Assembly (NCBI GenBank): GCA_018806985.1
Contig: JADANN010000375.1
Span: 2,480,001-2,544,000, forward strand
Length of the DNA stretch: 64,000 bases
From: Angiostrongylus vasorum
Lineage: Eukaryota > Nematoda > Chromadorea > Rhabditida > Metastrongylidae
Direction of reading: 5' to 3'
This document shows, one piece after another, positions 37,010 through 51,100 of the stretch. The translations under genes were made by a program, and so were the position numbers. The notes beneath the pieces were generated by a model. The model saw only the letters and a program-made list of their open reading frames with translations. It ran no database searches and was not told the DNA's origin. How positions within the stretch are numbered: the stretch's first letter is position 1; each line of letters starts with the position of its first letter.

Positions 37010-38180
37010 TGGATTGTGTAAAAAAAGAAAAAACTATTTACTAAATAACTAAATGTTTTGCCAGTACAACGGGGCCAAAAGAATTCTACGACGAGGCAGC
37101 ATGCATCGGCAGTTTTTCACATATCTATCAAACATGAGTGCATTGTAGTGATTGACGCACTCCTCCAGTATGTTTCGATCGAGACGCGGCAAAAACGTCT
37201 CGACTCTCTCTCTACATAATCTCAGTGATGATGGATGAAGTGCATTCCGATTTCGGCCAATGCCCATAGAGCTCCTTCCCCACCTATTATTCTCGTGATT
37301 CTCATTCATTCTCAATGCCACACGAATCGGTTAGACGACATCTCCTTCACATAACCATCTAAACTCTTAAGGTATTTTTCATTGCATCCAGTATTAAAAG
37401 CTTACTGTTGCACTTTAACGATTGAAATGAAAAGGATAATGTCTTTGGCACTAGTCAGTGCGTCACGCTTCCGATTCCATCCGTAGCCCCGTGAGAAATA
37501 TTGAGTGCATGTGAATGATATCTGCCATATACAACAATGACTTCAAGATGCCTAAATGAGCCTTTCTTGAGCCAATGTTTTCGTCCTTCCAGACAAATCT
37601 AATCCTAATTCGTCGACCTCGAACGGATGAACTGCTTAGCTCTGCCGGTACATGGTATCCTACCAACACCAACTTGTGTTGCAGGATGCATTCAACGTCT
37701 GCGCAGCACCCACCACTAGTTCATGGCTACACTTTAAGAATTAAGAGAACATAAAAAAAACTTACGAGAAACGAAAAGAAAAACGGTAGTTTTACAGTGA
37801 GTTCTGTCATCACGAGAGCAATTCGACTGTTTTCGTTGACGTCGTTAGCGACTTTCTTTTATATAGTTCTTCCTGATTAGTTTTGCCTCAGCTAGAATTT
37901 TGGTAGTAAAATCCATCTCGCTGGAGTTTTTTTTTAAGAATTCAATCCTTCCAGGAGATTCTTCTGGGATTTTTGTTTCGAAGGTTCATCACAAAGAACT
38001 GCCTTCAGAAAAAAAATACCTCTACTGTGTAATTCCGAAATTGGCAAACGCTTAGAGGAAAGTGGATTTGATTTCGGGAGCAATTGAAAGTGGCTGAATC
38101 CAGATAAAACTGCCATGGATAAGTTCTGAAATTTCTGAGATAAAAGCTTGCACTGTCTCCTTCCATTCTCTTTGGGAATC
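37010..38180. other. No recognised gene
   Basis: Short frames only. 37460-37700 is a faint reversed SINE-1. Confidence 0.3.

Positions 38181-38182
<2 letters not shown>

Positions 38183-38260
<78 letters not shown>
38183..38260. repeat. (ATT)n microsatellite
   Basis: About 26 uninterrupted ATT/TTA triplets. It abuts a SINE-1 copy by about 20 bp. Confidence 0.95.
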
Positions 38261-38262
<2 letters not shown>

Positions 38263-38282
38263 ATCACTACTATTATAATTTT

Positions 38283-38562
38283 AAGGGCGCGTGTTGCACA
38301 ATCGTTGGAGGAGCCCTGCAACACACTCGTGGAATCTATCCCCGCGCTCATGCCCCACCAAGCCTTCCATCCCTGCGGGGTCGGCAAATTGGTACCAGAT
38401 TTGTCCGAGAGGATAGCAACAGTGGCTCGATACAGCGGTAGGCACCGCGAGTCATTGTAAAGACCAGATATGCATTCCACTCTTCTCCAACGATACGTAG
38501 TGAAGTGGAATGCATGGAATCCTCGGGGCTCGATCAAAGCCGAGAGCTTTGTCCTTTTGTTG
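38283..38562 (+). repeat. SINE-1 copy
   Basis: Head GGGCGCGTGTTGCACAATCG, body GGTCGGCAAATTGGTACCAG, end GAGAGCTTTGTCCTTTTG. Confidence 0.7.
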
Positions 38563-38569
38563 TAATGTT

Positions 38570-39380
38570 AACTGTTCTTACTACTCTTAAATTTCCGTTC
38601 TTCCTTTCTTTCATTTGATCTTCATTTTTAATTGAGACTGCTTGAATTTTTCTGTCTTAGTAAACGGTACTTCATCTTTTTCTCAATCTTATTAAATGTC
38701 TACTACCTCTCCAATACTTTTATTATATGAAGTTAACACCCATTTTCCGATATTATAGCAGGTTTTTTCAGTTCTAACGCTAAATTGTAATTAGATTGGC
38801 AAGTTATCTTCTGCATTTCATAGTTTTTAATTCTATTTTATGCATACTTACTTTACAAATCGTCTCACATACCCATGTTCGATTCCTGCTAGGCATGAAT
38901 GCCTTTGAAAAAGCTCATATAAGCTCAAAAACGGTGATAAAGTTATGAGTGCGTTTTCCAGAATTCTCTTTGTTTTCGCGGATAACTAGAGCTCTTATTA
39001 AATGCCATTGATACCCACTTGCTTTGAAGTTTGGTGATAAATCGCGTAGAGATAATGCCACGGCTCTTTTGATAATGAATCGGGTGACTGTTCGTTTCGA
39101 CTCTCTTCCATTCACAAATCCATCGTTAATGGTCCATTGGGAATGTTTTTCCTTCTAATCGCTTCGCCAGTGTAATGCATTGGCCATCTGGTCGATTCCG
39201 TCCTGGCACTTCCCATCTGCCTCAGTGTCCGTCGACAGTGTCAGCTCGAGTGGCGTTCCTCAGTTCTGGTCTTACCTTTACATTTGTGATTTATCCATGT
39301 TTACTTACTTGCTTAACTGAACCTAAATGAACCGACTTTACGTATTGTACTGATTTCAGCGCAAATTTCGACTGGTTCAT
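38570..39380. other. No recognised gene
   Basis: AT-rich first half. 39140-39260 has scattered SINE-like words but no alignable copy. Confidence 0.3.
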
Positions 39381-39384
39381 AGCC

Positions 39385-39665
39385 TCTTATCCGTTATCCA
39401 CAAACGACTTCAGATCTTCGCGTGAGTTCGGCCACCACTTGAAGGCTTTGTCTTTCTTATCAGTATCGTTGAATGCTGGTCGAGTAGAATCTCCTTCAAA
39501 TCCTGGATTACCACCACTAGAGTGCCTCAAGGTTTTTTTATACAAAGAGTCATCTGCATCAGGAAGGAACAATGTGGGTACCAATTTGCCTAACCCAGAA
39601 GGTTGGATGCTTGATGAGCTGTAGGTGCACTAAATCAGTGGGTACGCTGACCGCTTCATACGGTA
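39385..39665 (-). repeat. SINE-2-like copy, diverged
   Basis: TCGTTGAATGCTGGTCGAGT and GGTACCAATTTGCCTAACCC occur in the order seen at 52955-53255. Confidence 0.4.
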
Positions 39666-40399
39666 TTTGTAGCAACTGCGCTTCCCACTTTGTTCACATC
39701 TGGGATGTATCCTTCAAATCCCTAATGTCTTAACATATTCATGTTAACCTGCCCTCTAGTGTTCTGCTTCTTCCACTACAAGCAGTGTTTCCACTGCGTG
39801 ACACTTTGAGAAGAAAAAGTTTCTATGAGGTACGGTAAGCGTTCGCGTGGGTGTTGGATGGATGTACACTGTTGTAACTCGTAGAAGAAATCCTTCCATA
39901 GATTTCTTAATGAGGTCTGAAAAACTCTGCTGTTATCCCATATTGATCAATATCGGGATTCTGCGCGAAGTTGGCTTTAAAATAATTCAAATGGATTCTT
40001 CATCTTGGTTAATTAGTTTTATTCCTGTTATGCAGGTGGGTGAAAGATTTTTATCAACTCACCTCAAACTTCTTTCCAGATTTTCGCAAGAAACCCCTCT
40101 CGAAGATTTTAATCTGTAATTTCTAGTAAACCTTGTTATTTAAAACAAAAATCGATTAGCAAAATCAATACATCCTTTCCATGGAAGTGCACTTTCAGTG
40201 ATTCCACCGTGATTCTAAGAGTTTCGAGCCTGCTTAACTTCTCGAAGTGTGTCCAGCGGCTGCTTGTTTGCTAAAGAATTTACTAGCGAATAGTTGTCAA
40301 GGTTCTTGTAAGGCGAATATCACTTTATCCCTTTATCATTCAGGTAAAAATTCCATAAGAATTAAAAAATCCTTCCCCTTCAACTTCTACATTGATAAC

Positions 40400-40640
40400 C
40401 ATGATGTTGCTGAGATATTTGCAAGACTCCGGACCTCTGGTGCCTGCTATGGAGACCGAACACGCTATTACCCTTTCCGGGGACTAACGCGTTCATCATC
40501 ACCCCATGCGAGTCCTTGGTTTCGCATGTCTCTCATCCGTGTCATTGACCTATAGGCGCTATCACCAATCGCCCTTCAACGGGTTGATCTGGGAAGCGCA
40601 AATGAGCATGAACCCAGTTAACCTGGAGCGATGGTATAAA
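40400..40640 (+). repeat. R2 copy
   Basis: GCTGAGATATTTGCAAGACTCC, CTATTACCCTTTCCGGGG and CACCCCATGCGAGTCC follow the R2 unit order. Confidence 0.6.
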
Positions 40641-40644
40641 TCAT

Positions 40645-42600
40645 TATAATATTGGTAATTCTACATTGATAATTATAAGAACTGAACTGAACTCTTTCGA
40701 ATTGTTGCTACCGATTGCAAACACTGCAGTTCTTGATTCTTTTTTGTCCATTTCCTGACAGCAATTCTCTTCTGGCTTTGACATCGGCTGAAAAAAATGT
40801 ATATAATGGCCGACTCCATTTTGCGATCATGGGAAAATCGCTCTGGCCTTCTTTTGATGGAAATTTGTTCTCGGGATGTGTTTCGATGTGTGGCCGTTGT
40901 CAGTTCAATCCGCAGAACATCGTCGGTAACTCGTCCTTCTATGGAGTCTATTCTTGGACTCATCTCGTCGTGCAATCACGAAATGAATTGTTCCCTGTTG
41001 AGTGAAAAAAACGCAAAAACAATTTCATTATGGTGATTGCTTCTCCATTCTTCCAATTCAGGGCAGCCATTTTTAAAGCTCCTTTTTTCCCTCCTATTTC
41101 AACTCCAATTGGATTTTCTTGAAATTGAGAGTAAAATTTGAGCACTGCATTGTTAAAGCGTTGTAATGTTGTTACATTATTATATCAACGTGTATTAGTA
41201 TAGGATTTTTAGTACTGCGGTTTTTTATTTTGAAGCCCATCTCGTTCAGTGAACGCGAGGGCTTGGTGCGACTTCATCCAAACCCAACCACACCCCATCA
41301 CAATCTCGTCCTTTTGGAGTCGGTGATAACAGACTTGTCTGGGTGCCAACTTATCTTTTGCAAGAAATCTGATAACTGCTTGCAGTGAAAACTTGGAACT
41401 CTCTACTACGGCCGTCCCAAAATCCAAGCAAGAATTGACTTGACCAGAATTCAGCAACATCCCTAAAAGTCCTCGGACCAAACAGCACCAAAAATCTTCA
41501 GAAAACCAGCATGCAAACCTGAGGACACTTGTGGAAGCAATGGAACGAATAGAATTCAAATGCTAAATGTGCTCAATATGTGTAGTTCTTGGTTGTGCAT
41601 AAAAATTGAGTACCGAAGTCGCAAAGGTATTTTACGCCTGTTTCACCTAATCCTACTTTCTTCGCAAGTCATCCAAGTCATCACACCGTTGTTAGTTGGC
41701 TTATTTGACGCCATTAGATGATTGTCGTCGATCGAAGTTGGCCCCTTTCGACTCTTCTGGACTGAACAAATCCCATCTTCATGGCAAAACTTCCGAAACG
41801 AACGTCATACTGTACGATCGCCTACAGTTCTTTGATCATCGTTCTTATTGCAACTTTTTTCAACGTTGTTTTCACAACTTTCTATATTCTTTGTTTAAAC
41901 TGAATTTTGCAAAGAAAAAACGTGTCGTGGAGCTTGCCTTCTAATCTTTCTACTCGGACAACCTGCTCACTTCGGTTACTTCCCAAAAACATGGGCGATT
42001 TTCTCCTAAGCGAGATGACACTCCAGTCAGCGATTTCGCTTTTCATTAGACTAATCTTCACTATTGCTTAAAAATTTCTGAGTATTTAAAATTGTAGTAA
42101 AGCTAATTGAGTTCTGGATCAATTATTTTTCTTAGCTTAGATTGAACGCGCTAAAGATTTCTGGTCTAAAAATTTCTTTCCTATGCATGTTTTTTCAGTT
42201 CTCTTTCGTTCATGGGAACTTTCTAGCGTTTGTGACGGTTAATATGGAAGAGCAATCAATTATATCAATTATCAACTATAAGTAATAAGATTTATGGCTA
42301 ACGAGTCTCATAGCGAAATGTCAACCTCATTTGTCATCTTCATTCCGCCCCCTGCCGTGACATGCATAGGCCAGCTGTCCGTCAGTATTCTTGGCCTACG
42401 CAAACGAATCGGATAAAAAAAATAACCAGTTCCATAAATAACTGGCCTAATTGGCCAGGGGTTCCTATATCAGAGTAGTTTATGTGGTACTGCAATATTT
42501 GCATGGTTATTAGTCCGACTCTACTCCTCGGGAACAACAATATCGTCACGTCTCTGAGTTCGGAATATAGGTACCAGACTTGCTAGGAGGATAAAAGTAG
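40645..42600. other. No recognised gene
   Basis: A faint reversed SINE-like piece at 41270-41480 (GATAACAGACTTGTCTGGG). No exon chain; the long minus-strand frame at 41559-41209 overlaps that repeat and is not credible as a gene. Confidence 0.3.
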
Positions 42601-42602
42601 GT

Positions 42603-42895
42603 CAATAATAAGATTTCTTTAATACTTACTGACGTCTCAGCGATATATATCCCCCTTCTTCGGAGCTCTTTTGTTCTTTACAGGCCTTGCAATTCTTGTT
42701 GGAAAGCGAACGCATATTAAATGGTTGGTTCCATGTTGGACTCATCCATTCCTCACTCGTGTAAGATTCTGTTCGGCTGATTTCCAATGTCAACTAGAAA
42801 ACTTATGAAGAACAAAACGGCCCCGAAAAAGGCGAAATTACTGAAACGTCAGCCAGTAATGAATAAATCTTGTTATTGACAGCCTTCTACGGATC
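42603..42895. mobile_element. Short PLE-like inverted pair
   Basis: The outer sequences CAATAATAAGATT and AATCTTGTTATTG are inverted repeats. The inner arms carry ACTGACGTCTCAG and CTGAAACGTCAGCCAGT. Layout matches the other solo PLE termini, but the sequence is a different subfamily. Confidence 0.45.
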
Positions 42896-42929
42896 TCCTA
42901 TGTATAGATGTCGTAACGGCTTGTTGCTA

Positions 42930-45335
42930 GTAGGCATCGTGAAACACTCATAGGTGGCGAAGAGGGGGATTAGTCGCGGACCAAAAGTGACCTTCGCTTC
43001 CCTGAGACGCATGTGGATCCAGTGGATGGACTCCTGTTTCTGCTTCCTCTATATGGCAAAAGCCTTCCATATTTAAGAGTACGTATTCATGCGTACGCTG
43101 GGGTGTTTTCGTCTGTGCGGATCGTATTCTAAGAGCTAATTAGGACAAAAAACTGCAATGAAGTGGCGGGGGAAATACATTGGAGGCCATTAGGAGTCTC
43201 TGCCCAACAGCTATGCTCCCTCTTCTATCTGGGAGAGACTAGAAAGCTATCGGTTAGTAAATCCGGCACCCACGTTCAGATATCAGCAAGCTATACGGGT
43301 ACCAAACACTAAAAACAGTGAAGTAAACGGGCCTCACAGAAAGAGCCCTCAATACCGCAGCGTGGGGTAGGGACAAGTGCGCAGAGGTTGCTGAAATCTC
43401 ACGGCCATTCTAGGCTGCCTAGATCTCAAAGGGTGACAATCTATACCTACAATGCACGCTCACTTGCAACCGAGTGCTCGATATGGGACCTGACCATGCA
43501 GCGAAGAAGGATAAGATACGTCATAGGACTGACTTCAACGAGTAGACGCCACCCAGTCGACGCTGTCTATAATAGCGTAGAAGAACTGTTTCCCAGAACA
43601 TGCCACAATAGAGGGACTCTGAGGCGACGGCGTTATCGTCAACAAGACTTTGACCATGAACATCGATTAATTCGAACAACTACCAATCCGAATCGGACGT
43701 TTAGGACTGAAGAGATGTGGATTAATAATGGAGTTGGCAGTATTCGCAGTCAACGCATCATGAAGCTATGACAAAGAAGAAGTGGAATTTTTTCTGTACG
43801 GACTTGGAAAAGTTCTAAAGAGAAGACCACGCATTCTTTAAGGTCGCCGCCGAAGATTTTAACGCTAAGATTGGACCCAGAAGAACGTCTGATGAACGTC
43901 ATATTGGGAACCACGGATGAGAATGGAACGAGCAGAGTGAGCGGTTGTCTAACATGACGACCAAGTCCATTTATGGTAACTCGTAATTGCGAAAGTCACA
44001 CACTCAACGATTGAAGTGGGACTCTCCCAATAAACAGTACCACAACGCGATAGACGACATTATTGTGAATCGAAAGTTTTGTCTAATCGATGTCATTATT
44101 GTCTCAAAAATTCTGCACGGAATGGGACCATCGAATCCTTTGTGGAAGACTCCACTTTTCGCAGAAAACAGAAAGCGCGGCTAAAATCAGTCTGCTCTTA
44201 GGAAGATGCCTTCATTGACAACATCGATGAAGAAAACGATTGGTTCGTTCAACATATTCACGTCAGCCCAATGAAAGCTGAGATTTCGAAAATTATTGAA
44301 AGACGTCTGTCTCCAGAAACGTTCGAGTTCACGTCCTACAGGCAACCGTCAACTCACGTTCAAACTTGCAAAAATAGTGCACATTATGGAGATTTTAAAG
44401 AGAGAAGACTAGTTACGGTCGTAGTTGTAGAGGCTGGGAAAAGTATCTCCGAAGCGGGACCGAAGCTTCGCCAATTACAAAACCAAAATGATTGCACTCT
44501 AGGGCCCAGACGGAGCAGTTTACCGCCATCGTCGACAAAGTCATGCGAACACTGGAATGGAACAACATGGGAGTGAAATTCGATGGCCGACAATTACATG
44601 GAACGAGTGCGAGCCGACTTTAATGACGCTTGTGGAAGGATTGGTCTTCGTCCAGATCTCATAAAAAAAGTTCATGTGGAAAAGTCTGGTTTCATATGCT
44701 CCATTCGCGCTCAACGGTACAAATATCCCTAATGCTCCAGCTATATCTGTCTAGGTCGGAAAATCAATCTAATGAACGAATTGACCTGGAGGAATCGGGC
44801 GACTTGGGGATCTTTTAAGAGTACTGAGTATATAGCAAAAACCAACTAGGAACATCCGACTCCGTGCCCATCTTTTCGACTCCGTGATTCTTCCTGCCTT
44901 AACTTATGCGTGAGAAACCTGCTCGCGGTACAAGGACGATTAACGCTCACACAGCGTTACTGAACGCACAGTCTAAATAAAGATGCTTGGTGTATCCCGT
45001 GTCACGCAAGTGAGAGAAGGAATTCGGACCTCTGATCCACGTTAGCAGTCAAAAATCAAGGACGCCGATCTATATGCCACATTAAAAGCCTATGAACGAC
45101 AACTGATGGACAAGAGCCGTTAGTGACTGAATTCCTCGGGATGCCTGTGGTAGTGTAAGAAGACCACTGAACCGATGATTAGAGTTCTTCACGAAAACCC
45201 TGGAAGAAAGATATGATGCTCAACAACTCCCTAGAGCGACGCGAATTGGGCTTCTCTAGCACACTGCAGAGAGAAGTGGAATATTTATTGGCATCCGCTC
45301 GAGTCACTCGACGATTACGGGACGACAGGTGATAC
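42930..45335 (+). mobile_element. RTE-type non-LTR retrotransposon, decayed
   Basis: The + strand carries an endonuclease start (VTIYTYNARSLATE; RRRIRYVIGL) at 43388-43771. Degraded middle blocks follow at 43840-44190 and 44580-44960, matching the order in the 12-15 kb copy. The 3' end near 45335 is also shared with that copy. Many stops and shifts show it is an old copy. Confidence 0.65.
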
Positions 45336-46200
45336 AGGTGATCGATAATCTTGTATCTGCTCGTGAATAAAGCACTGTCTTACTGAACAATGCCGACGTT
45401 ACTAGAAAATCGGTCCTGAGAAACTTATGAATCGGAGAAAACCCGTAAGTCTTTTTTATTGGCTGAACATGTGCTCGATCATTCCTTCGGTGCTACTAGT
45501 GGAGTGGAAAGTACAGCGCTTCCCTCATTCTTAGTCAACGCCGAGCGGTTTTACGGCTTAGTTGGTCTAAACGTGGCATTGACCTAGCAACAGTGTGATC
45601 TCGAATGGGATTAAAGTACGCATTTACTTGTGTGTTTCAACATCGCACCTATTCACACATTATGAAGGGCTGCGGAGCCCCATTTCATTGCTAATTCGAT
45701 GGTTGTGAAGCATTGCTTTCCCAGAGATCTTTAGGAGCAGTATTAGAGTTTGCCAGGATGTCATCACTTTTCAGCAAGCGGCTACAATGTTGTTGCTAAG
45801 ATGGCTATGATTCCTAGTCCTAAGTCACTTTCAGCTGGCCTTGTAAATGGATAGAAATATCCAACGCTATGTCCGCTTGGAAATTCTGGCAAGTGGCACC
45901 CGAGAACATCTAGGCATAATGGGGCGAAAACCACTGTGGATGCGGGAGCACCGCACTACAGTGCCACAGTTCTCAACAAACAACTAAACAAACAAAATAA
46001 GAAAAAACTTTTGTTGTCTGCAGGAGTGCATGTTAATCGACAATAAATCCTTTAAAGAAACCATGTGTTTGATATGAAATTACAACACACTTTGCTGGTT
46101 TGCAGACCTAAATATCACTTTTTTCATTTACAGTTGATTGAACTCGAAAAAAAAATGAAGGAGAAAGCTCTTCTTCTTCAGACTTAGTCCTCATATCTTC
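45336..46200. other. No recognised gene
   Basis: A G+C-richer part (45850-45960) with no repeat match inside the window. No frame of note. Confidence 0.3.
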
Positions 46201-46206
46201 ATCTGG

Positions 46207-46497
46207 TAAAAGGATAAAAAGATAAAGCTCTCGGCTTTGATCAATCCCCTGAAGGATGCGCCATCATTCGACTTCATCAAGCATCGTTGGAGCTGACTGG
46301 ATGCATATCTGGCCTTTACAACGACTCGCGGTGGCCTACCGATGTATCGAACCAGTACTGCCATTCTCCGAGACAAGTCTGGTCGCCAATTTGCCGACCC
46401 CGGAGGGATGGGAGGCTTGGTGAGCCAGGGGCACGGGGACCGATCCCATGTTTGCCTTGGAGGGCGCTTCCGACCACTGCGCCACACTCGCCCTTCT
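46207..46497 (-). repeat. SINE-1 copy
   Basis: Reverse copy, tail AAAAGGATAAAAAGATAAAG, head CGACCACTGCGCCACACTCG; close to full length. Confidence 0.75.
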
Positions 46498-46499
46498 TT

Positions 46500-48149
46500 A
46501 TCCTCATCTGAAGGTTATAGAAATTAATGAACAATGGAAAATTTTCAGGCGCTTTTCCTTATTGCGGGTATCTGTTGTATAGTTGAAGTAGAGTGGTATG
46601 AGGAAAAGTACCTTATAAGCTTCCATTTGTTCCCGTTCCTTTCAATTCTTTTTTTTCTAACTCTTTAAAAAATACCGTTTAAAGCTAAAATTGTTTTGGA
46701 ACAATCTGTTAGATGCGTTGATCGTTGCAATTCTATTCCAACTAGATGAAAACAAATATGAAGAGGGATATATTTTATTGGCCTGAGGTTTTTATATCGT
46801 TTTCGAGAACTACTGTGATGATGATTCCTATAGACGAAGTTCTGTCATAGAAGATAATTCTACTAACAATTTCATGGTGCTTGAAAGTCGCTTGCAGATT
46901 TGATATGAGAATGAAACTGGAAAAAGTACTGACGTCGAACCCATCGACAAGCCCAGCTAAAATTCCAGGATTTTCTTTTTTTTATTCTAAGGCAACTTTC
47001 ACTGACATTTCCTCTTTTCTAATCGACGACAATATTTCATTGTAATGCGAGAAGTGAAGAAAGCTTCTGTCGTCGAAAGTCTGTTTCTGTTTACGTAGCA
47101 AACCGATCTGTTGTACTAACCACCGCCGTCAACATTCACCTAGCATGTCGAGTTAACTGAACACTTGGATATTTGCTAATCATTTTATAATATTCGTCTT
47201 CAAAAAAATACTTGGATCCTAGTAATTTTTTCCATGGTTTCTTATCTTGTACCCATCATCTATGAAGATGTTCGTATTAGAGCGTGGTTTCGGCTAGCAC
47301 TTCAGGGCTTTGTCTTCTTCTTGAATGTCGTTAGATGCTGAGTGAGTTAATTCTGTATGGAATCGTGCCGTAGCTCTTTTGCCTCCTCATCACCAGCGGC
47401 CACCACATGTCTTTATGGATCAAAGAGAACATTTCACGGACAAACCTGGCACGAATTTGGCGACTCGGAGGTGGTCTCCTTGCGACCTCGAAACACGGAC
47501 CGTGCTTAAATTACACGGTGTGGTTAAGCATTACCTCTTCGCGCACTCCAACCTCAAACTCTTTTTGTGTTACATCTTCCTTTATTTTTCAACTACTTTT
47601 TTTATAATAAGGTTTCTAGAACAAAAAGCCATCACATTTTAAAAAAATACGCCTTACTTTCTGTCATACTATGAAGTTCACACTTATTTGGAATACGTTG
47701 TTGCCACATGTTCATAGATTATAAAGAATCTTACGTCCCGAGCACAGTTTTTGACTAGTATTCTGTTTGTTCAGTGAGATTTTCTTTCATTAGACAAAAT
47801 TCATGCCAGGGTTCTTTCCGGTCGTCAATACTTGCTAGCTAGCGATTATTGTTGTTGCCAGGATGTCCAAGGTGACACTACATCCTGACACTGGTTTTAC
47901 TCTTACCTGGGCTTCCCGATGGAATGACTGGAAGACCTTTCTGGAATCATATTTGTGATTTGCAGCTCCTAACGATAAGACGAGACAAGCTTTCGCAACA
48001 ACCAAAACCCCTTCAGTTATCTGGAATCGTGAACTATTTTCTAGAATTTACAAGAAATACCAATTTTACTTGCTTTTATGTTCATCAGTAAATCTTTCTG
48101 TATGATTCGCCAGTTTTTTTCATGTATGTGTAAAACGTAGCAACCAAAC
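46500..48149. other. 5' flank of the LRR-Ig gene, no recognised gene
   Basis: 47290-47480 is a reversed SINE-2-like fragment. 47880-47930 has a short R3 match (CTGGTTTTACTCTTACCTGGG). No other exon was found. Confidence 0.3.
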
Positions 48150-48162
48150 CTTTCCCATTCAG
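48150..48162 (+). promoter_or_regulatory. Acceptor before the LRR-Ig gene start
   Basis: TTTCCCATTCAG lies 3 nt before the ATG at 48166. The ATG opens a signal peptide, so this is probably the mature 5' end made by trans-splicing. Confidence 0.45.
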
Positions 48163-48165
48163 GGA

Positions 48166-51100
48166 ATGGTCTTCCTCTTATTGGGTTTGTTAACCTTCGG
48201 GACGGCAATAGCATGTCCGACACAATGTAATTGCACTGAAGTCTTCACCGATTGCTCGTTTCGAGGTAAATATGGTGAAAATACATTTGGAAATTAACAG
48301 AATAAAGAGGAGAAAAACACATCAATACAATTTTGAGGTTTCAGGCCTCATACACCGAAATCTGTATTGTTATGTTTTTTACCCTCCTACAATGCAAATA
48401 TAACCCTGAATTCGATATTTAAAGGACTTTATTCGTTTCCAAAAAATTTGTCCACATCGACGATCACACTGAATCTACGTGGGAACAAAATCGGCAAGAT
48501 CTCGGTTGATGACGTAAAAAACCTGCCGCACTTGGAGACGCTCATTGTTAGCGAGAATAACGTCAGGATCATCGACGAGGTAACGCTGCCAACTTCTAGG
48601 GAAACTTAATCTAATTCTTTTGCGAAAATTCTACATGAAACATAAAAAAGATTGAAGCGCCTCGGTCAGTTCTCAGTTCGTCATGCATTCGACTCCATTC
48701 GTGATTTTGTACAGGCAGTTGAATTTAATGCATAGGGATCCGCTGCTTATACAATAACTTGTAGTGACCTACTTGCATTAATCCAGCGTTTGCTATTCTC
48801 CCAAAAAAGGTACAGTACCAGTTTTCCGGCGCCGAACGCATAGGGCGATTTAAGGGTCTTAGGCTTAGGATAGAACCAAGGACCACGGGTATATTGCAGG
48901 GCACATCTAACCAATGCGTTCTACGTTTTTATAACTGTTGGCTCCAAAATGTGCTCCTCAGCTGACAATTTCTGTTCAGAATATTCTCGACTTCTTGCCG
49001 CTGTTGCGTCGTATGACTTTCGCCAAGAATAACTTGCGAGTGATTCCGTCGTTGGCCGCTCAGCCCTCACGTCTCATCTCATTGGATCTTCGTTACAACG
49101 AAATCGCTACTGTCGACGTGCAGGTCTTTTCTTCTTGTAAAAACAATACCGAATGTCTTTTCTAAGGATTTAGGGCACTAAATATTTAATCGTTTGCTTG
49201 CATGAAGTATTTAAAATCCTCTGAAATGAGGAAGTAACGAACATTACTTACAAAAATTGCCTAGAAAAACTCTACACTGCTTACAGCCGCTAGGATGTTG
49301 AGAAATAAGCAAAACTCTGAAAATGGGAAACACTGAGAGAATAAAAAACTGGCTGACAGACAGTCAGACCAAGGGCTTCGATTGGTACAGTGGATAAAAC
49401 GTGAGCCCTAGAAAAGTGTAATCGCCGGTTCGAGGCCCCATCAGAGGTTCCGAGTTTCGGTCATGTCTTAGCATCTTTGTGGTTGTACTTCACATCTACT
49501 CCACCATGAAAAAAAATAGGCGCTGAATGAAAAGTTACTAAAATTAGTATTCAACATAGCATTTTAATCGTGTGCAGATTATTATACTTTAGATCAACTA
49601 TTCACCTTCTTTTCAAGATTTTACTAGATAAGTACAATCAATGTGTTCCGATGTCATTTACTAATGAAGATGAAAAACTGCAAAAGAAAAACGAAGAGAA
49701 CAACTACCATACTGATTGGTTTTCAGGCGTTCTCCTATATTCCGAGTTTGATCCAACTTGACTTGGCTCATAACCGGCTGCAAAGCCTTCCGCAGATGAT
49801 CTTCACCAAGAACGATCGTATCGCCACACTAAAACTGCATCGAAATCCATGGAACTGTGATTGCAGGTAGAATCCCTCTTTTTCCCACTTTTTTTGTGTA
49901 ACTAGCCAGCTACTATCTTTCTTCTATGTTTTACCTAGAAATTTTATTTGTAGACAGCTATTTTTCCAGGATTCTTGCCATTACCCCTCGTATCACCAAA
50001 CAAAACTCAAAATTCGGTGAAGAAGCAAGGTGTTTCAATCCGATGAGGCTCAGAGGCACATCGCTCATCTCGGTGAGGATAAAAGAATAAGAATAAAAAA
50101 CTATGATTTTCTCTCATAAAAAGATTTTTTTCCGATGACTTTTTCCGGTTTGTTTCTTATCCTATCATTTTGTTCTTTGCTCCGTTTTTCGTCTGTAGAC
50201 TAAATCCAAGTAAACTGTTCATTAAATATCAGAGTCCGTCAAAGTCGTGGACGTCCTTAAGTGGTTGACTGATCTTCCTCATCTGAAAATACCACCATTT
50301 CGAGTTTAGCAACAAGTTTTCCGAATGGTTCAGGAATTTTTCAACTTAGCTATCTATTCATTTTCGTTTTTAAAAAATGATGCTATAGTGTAATTTCCAC
50401 TCCTACTGCACCCGCCTGCGCATCTACTCCAGGCATATTTCTATCCTTCTTCGTCTGCACATATTATAGAGATAGTCTCCTGAAACCATCGATTTAGCCG
50501 TTGTGATCTACGTAGATGATTTTAGTTGAAGCCTGATATGGCGCTGTGTTTCAATGCTACTATAACGAAGACCGAATTCCACAGTGTTTTGGATTGTGCT
50601 GCGATCGGAAAAGGTGAAGTGCATTGGTTATACAAGTGAGTCTTTCTAAACCACGTTTTAATGTCGTTGTACAGTTGAAATCTTTTACGAAATATTTTTC
50701 TTTACAACCAAAAATCATGTTGAGGTATTTGCATAACTCGGGACCGCAGGTGTTGCGGTGGGTGGATATTTTTCTTTAATTTCGCATGACCCACAACCAC
50801 ACACATTTGCCGGATCCCAGGACTTCTTACATTCACTATATTTTCGCGCATCCATCATCCACGAATGTCCTCCAATTCTTGCATGTGGTTTCGGCTGTTG
50901 CTTGAGAATTCTTCTTTCATCATAAATGCCGCTGAATGCTAGGGCGAGCCGATTTTCGGGGAGGTTGAACCAGCAGCGTATTCGTGATGAACAGCTTCAG
51001 TTCCCACTGATCTATTCTCCCTCCCTTTCCCAAAATATCCTTTAAATACTATTTTTTATTCTCTAGTGTTGCTTATTTTAATATTTGAAAATAATACCAT

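Noticed and set aside
38183..38260. CRISPR or satellite array
   Set aside because: Simple triplet repeat without spacers. No CRISPR-like structure anywhere in the window.
38052..38537. 161-residue minus frame with poly-isoleucine
   Set aside because: It is the ATT microsatellite plus a reversed SINE-1 read through; no gene.
41209..41559. 116-residue minus frame as a gene
   Set aside because: It overlaps a SINE-like fragment (GACTTGTCTGGG region), with no splice signals or domain.
49365..49445. tRNA gene
   Set aside because: Only the internal promoter boxes are present. No convincing acceptor and anticodon stems; fits a SINE head.
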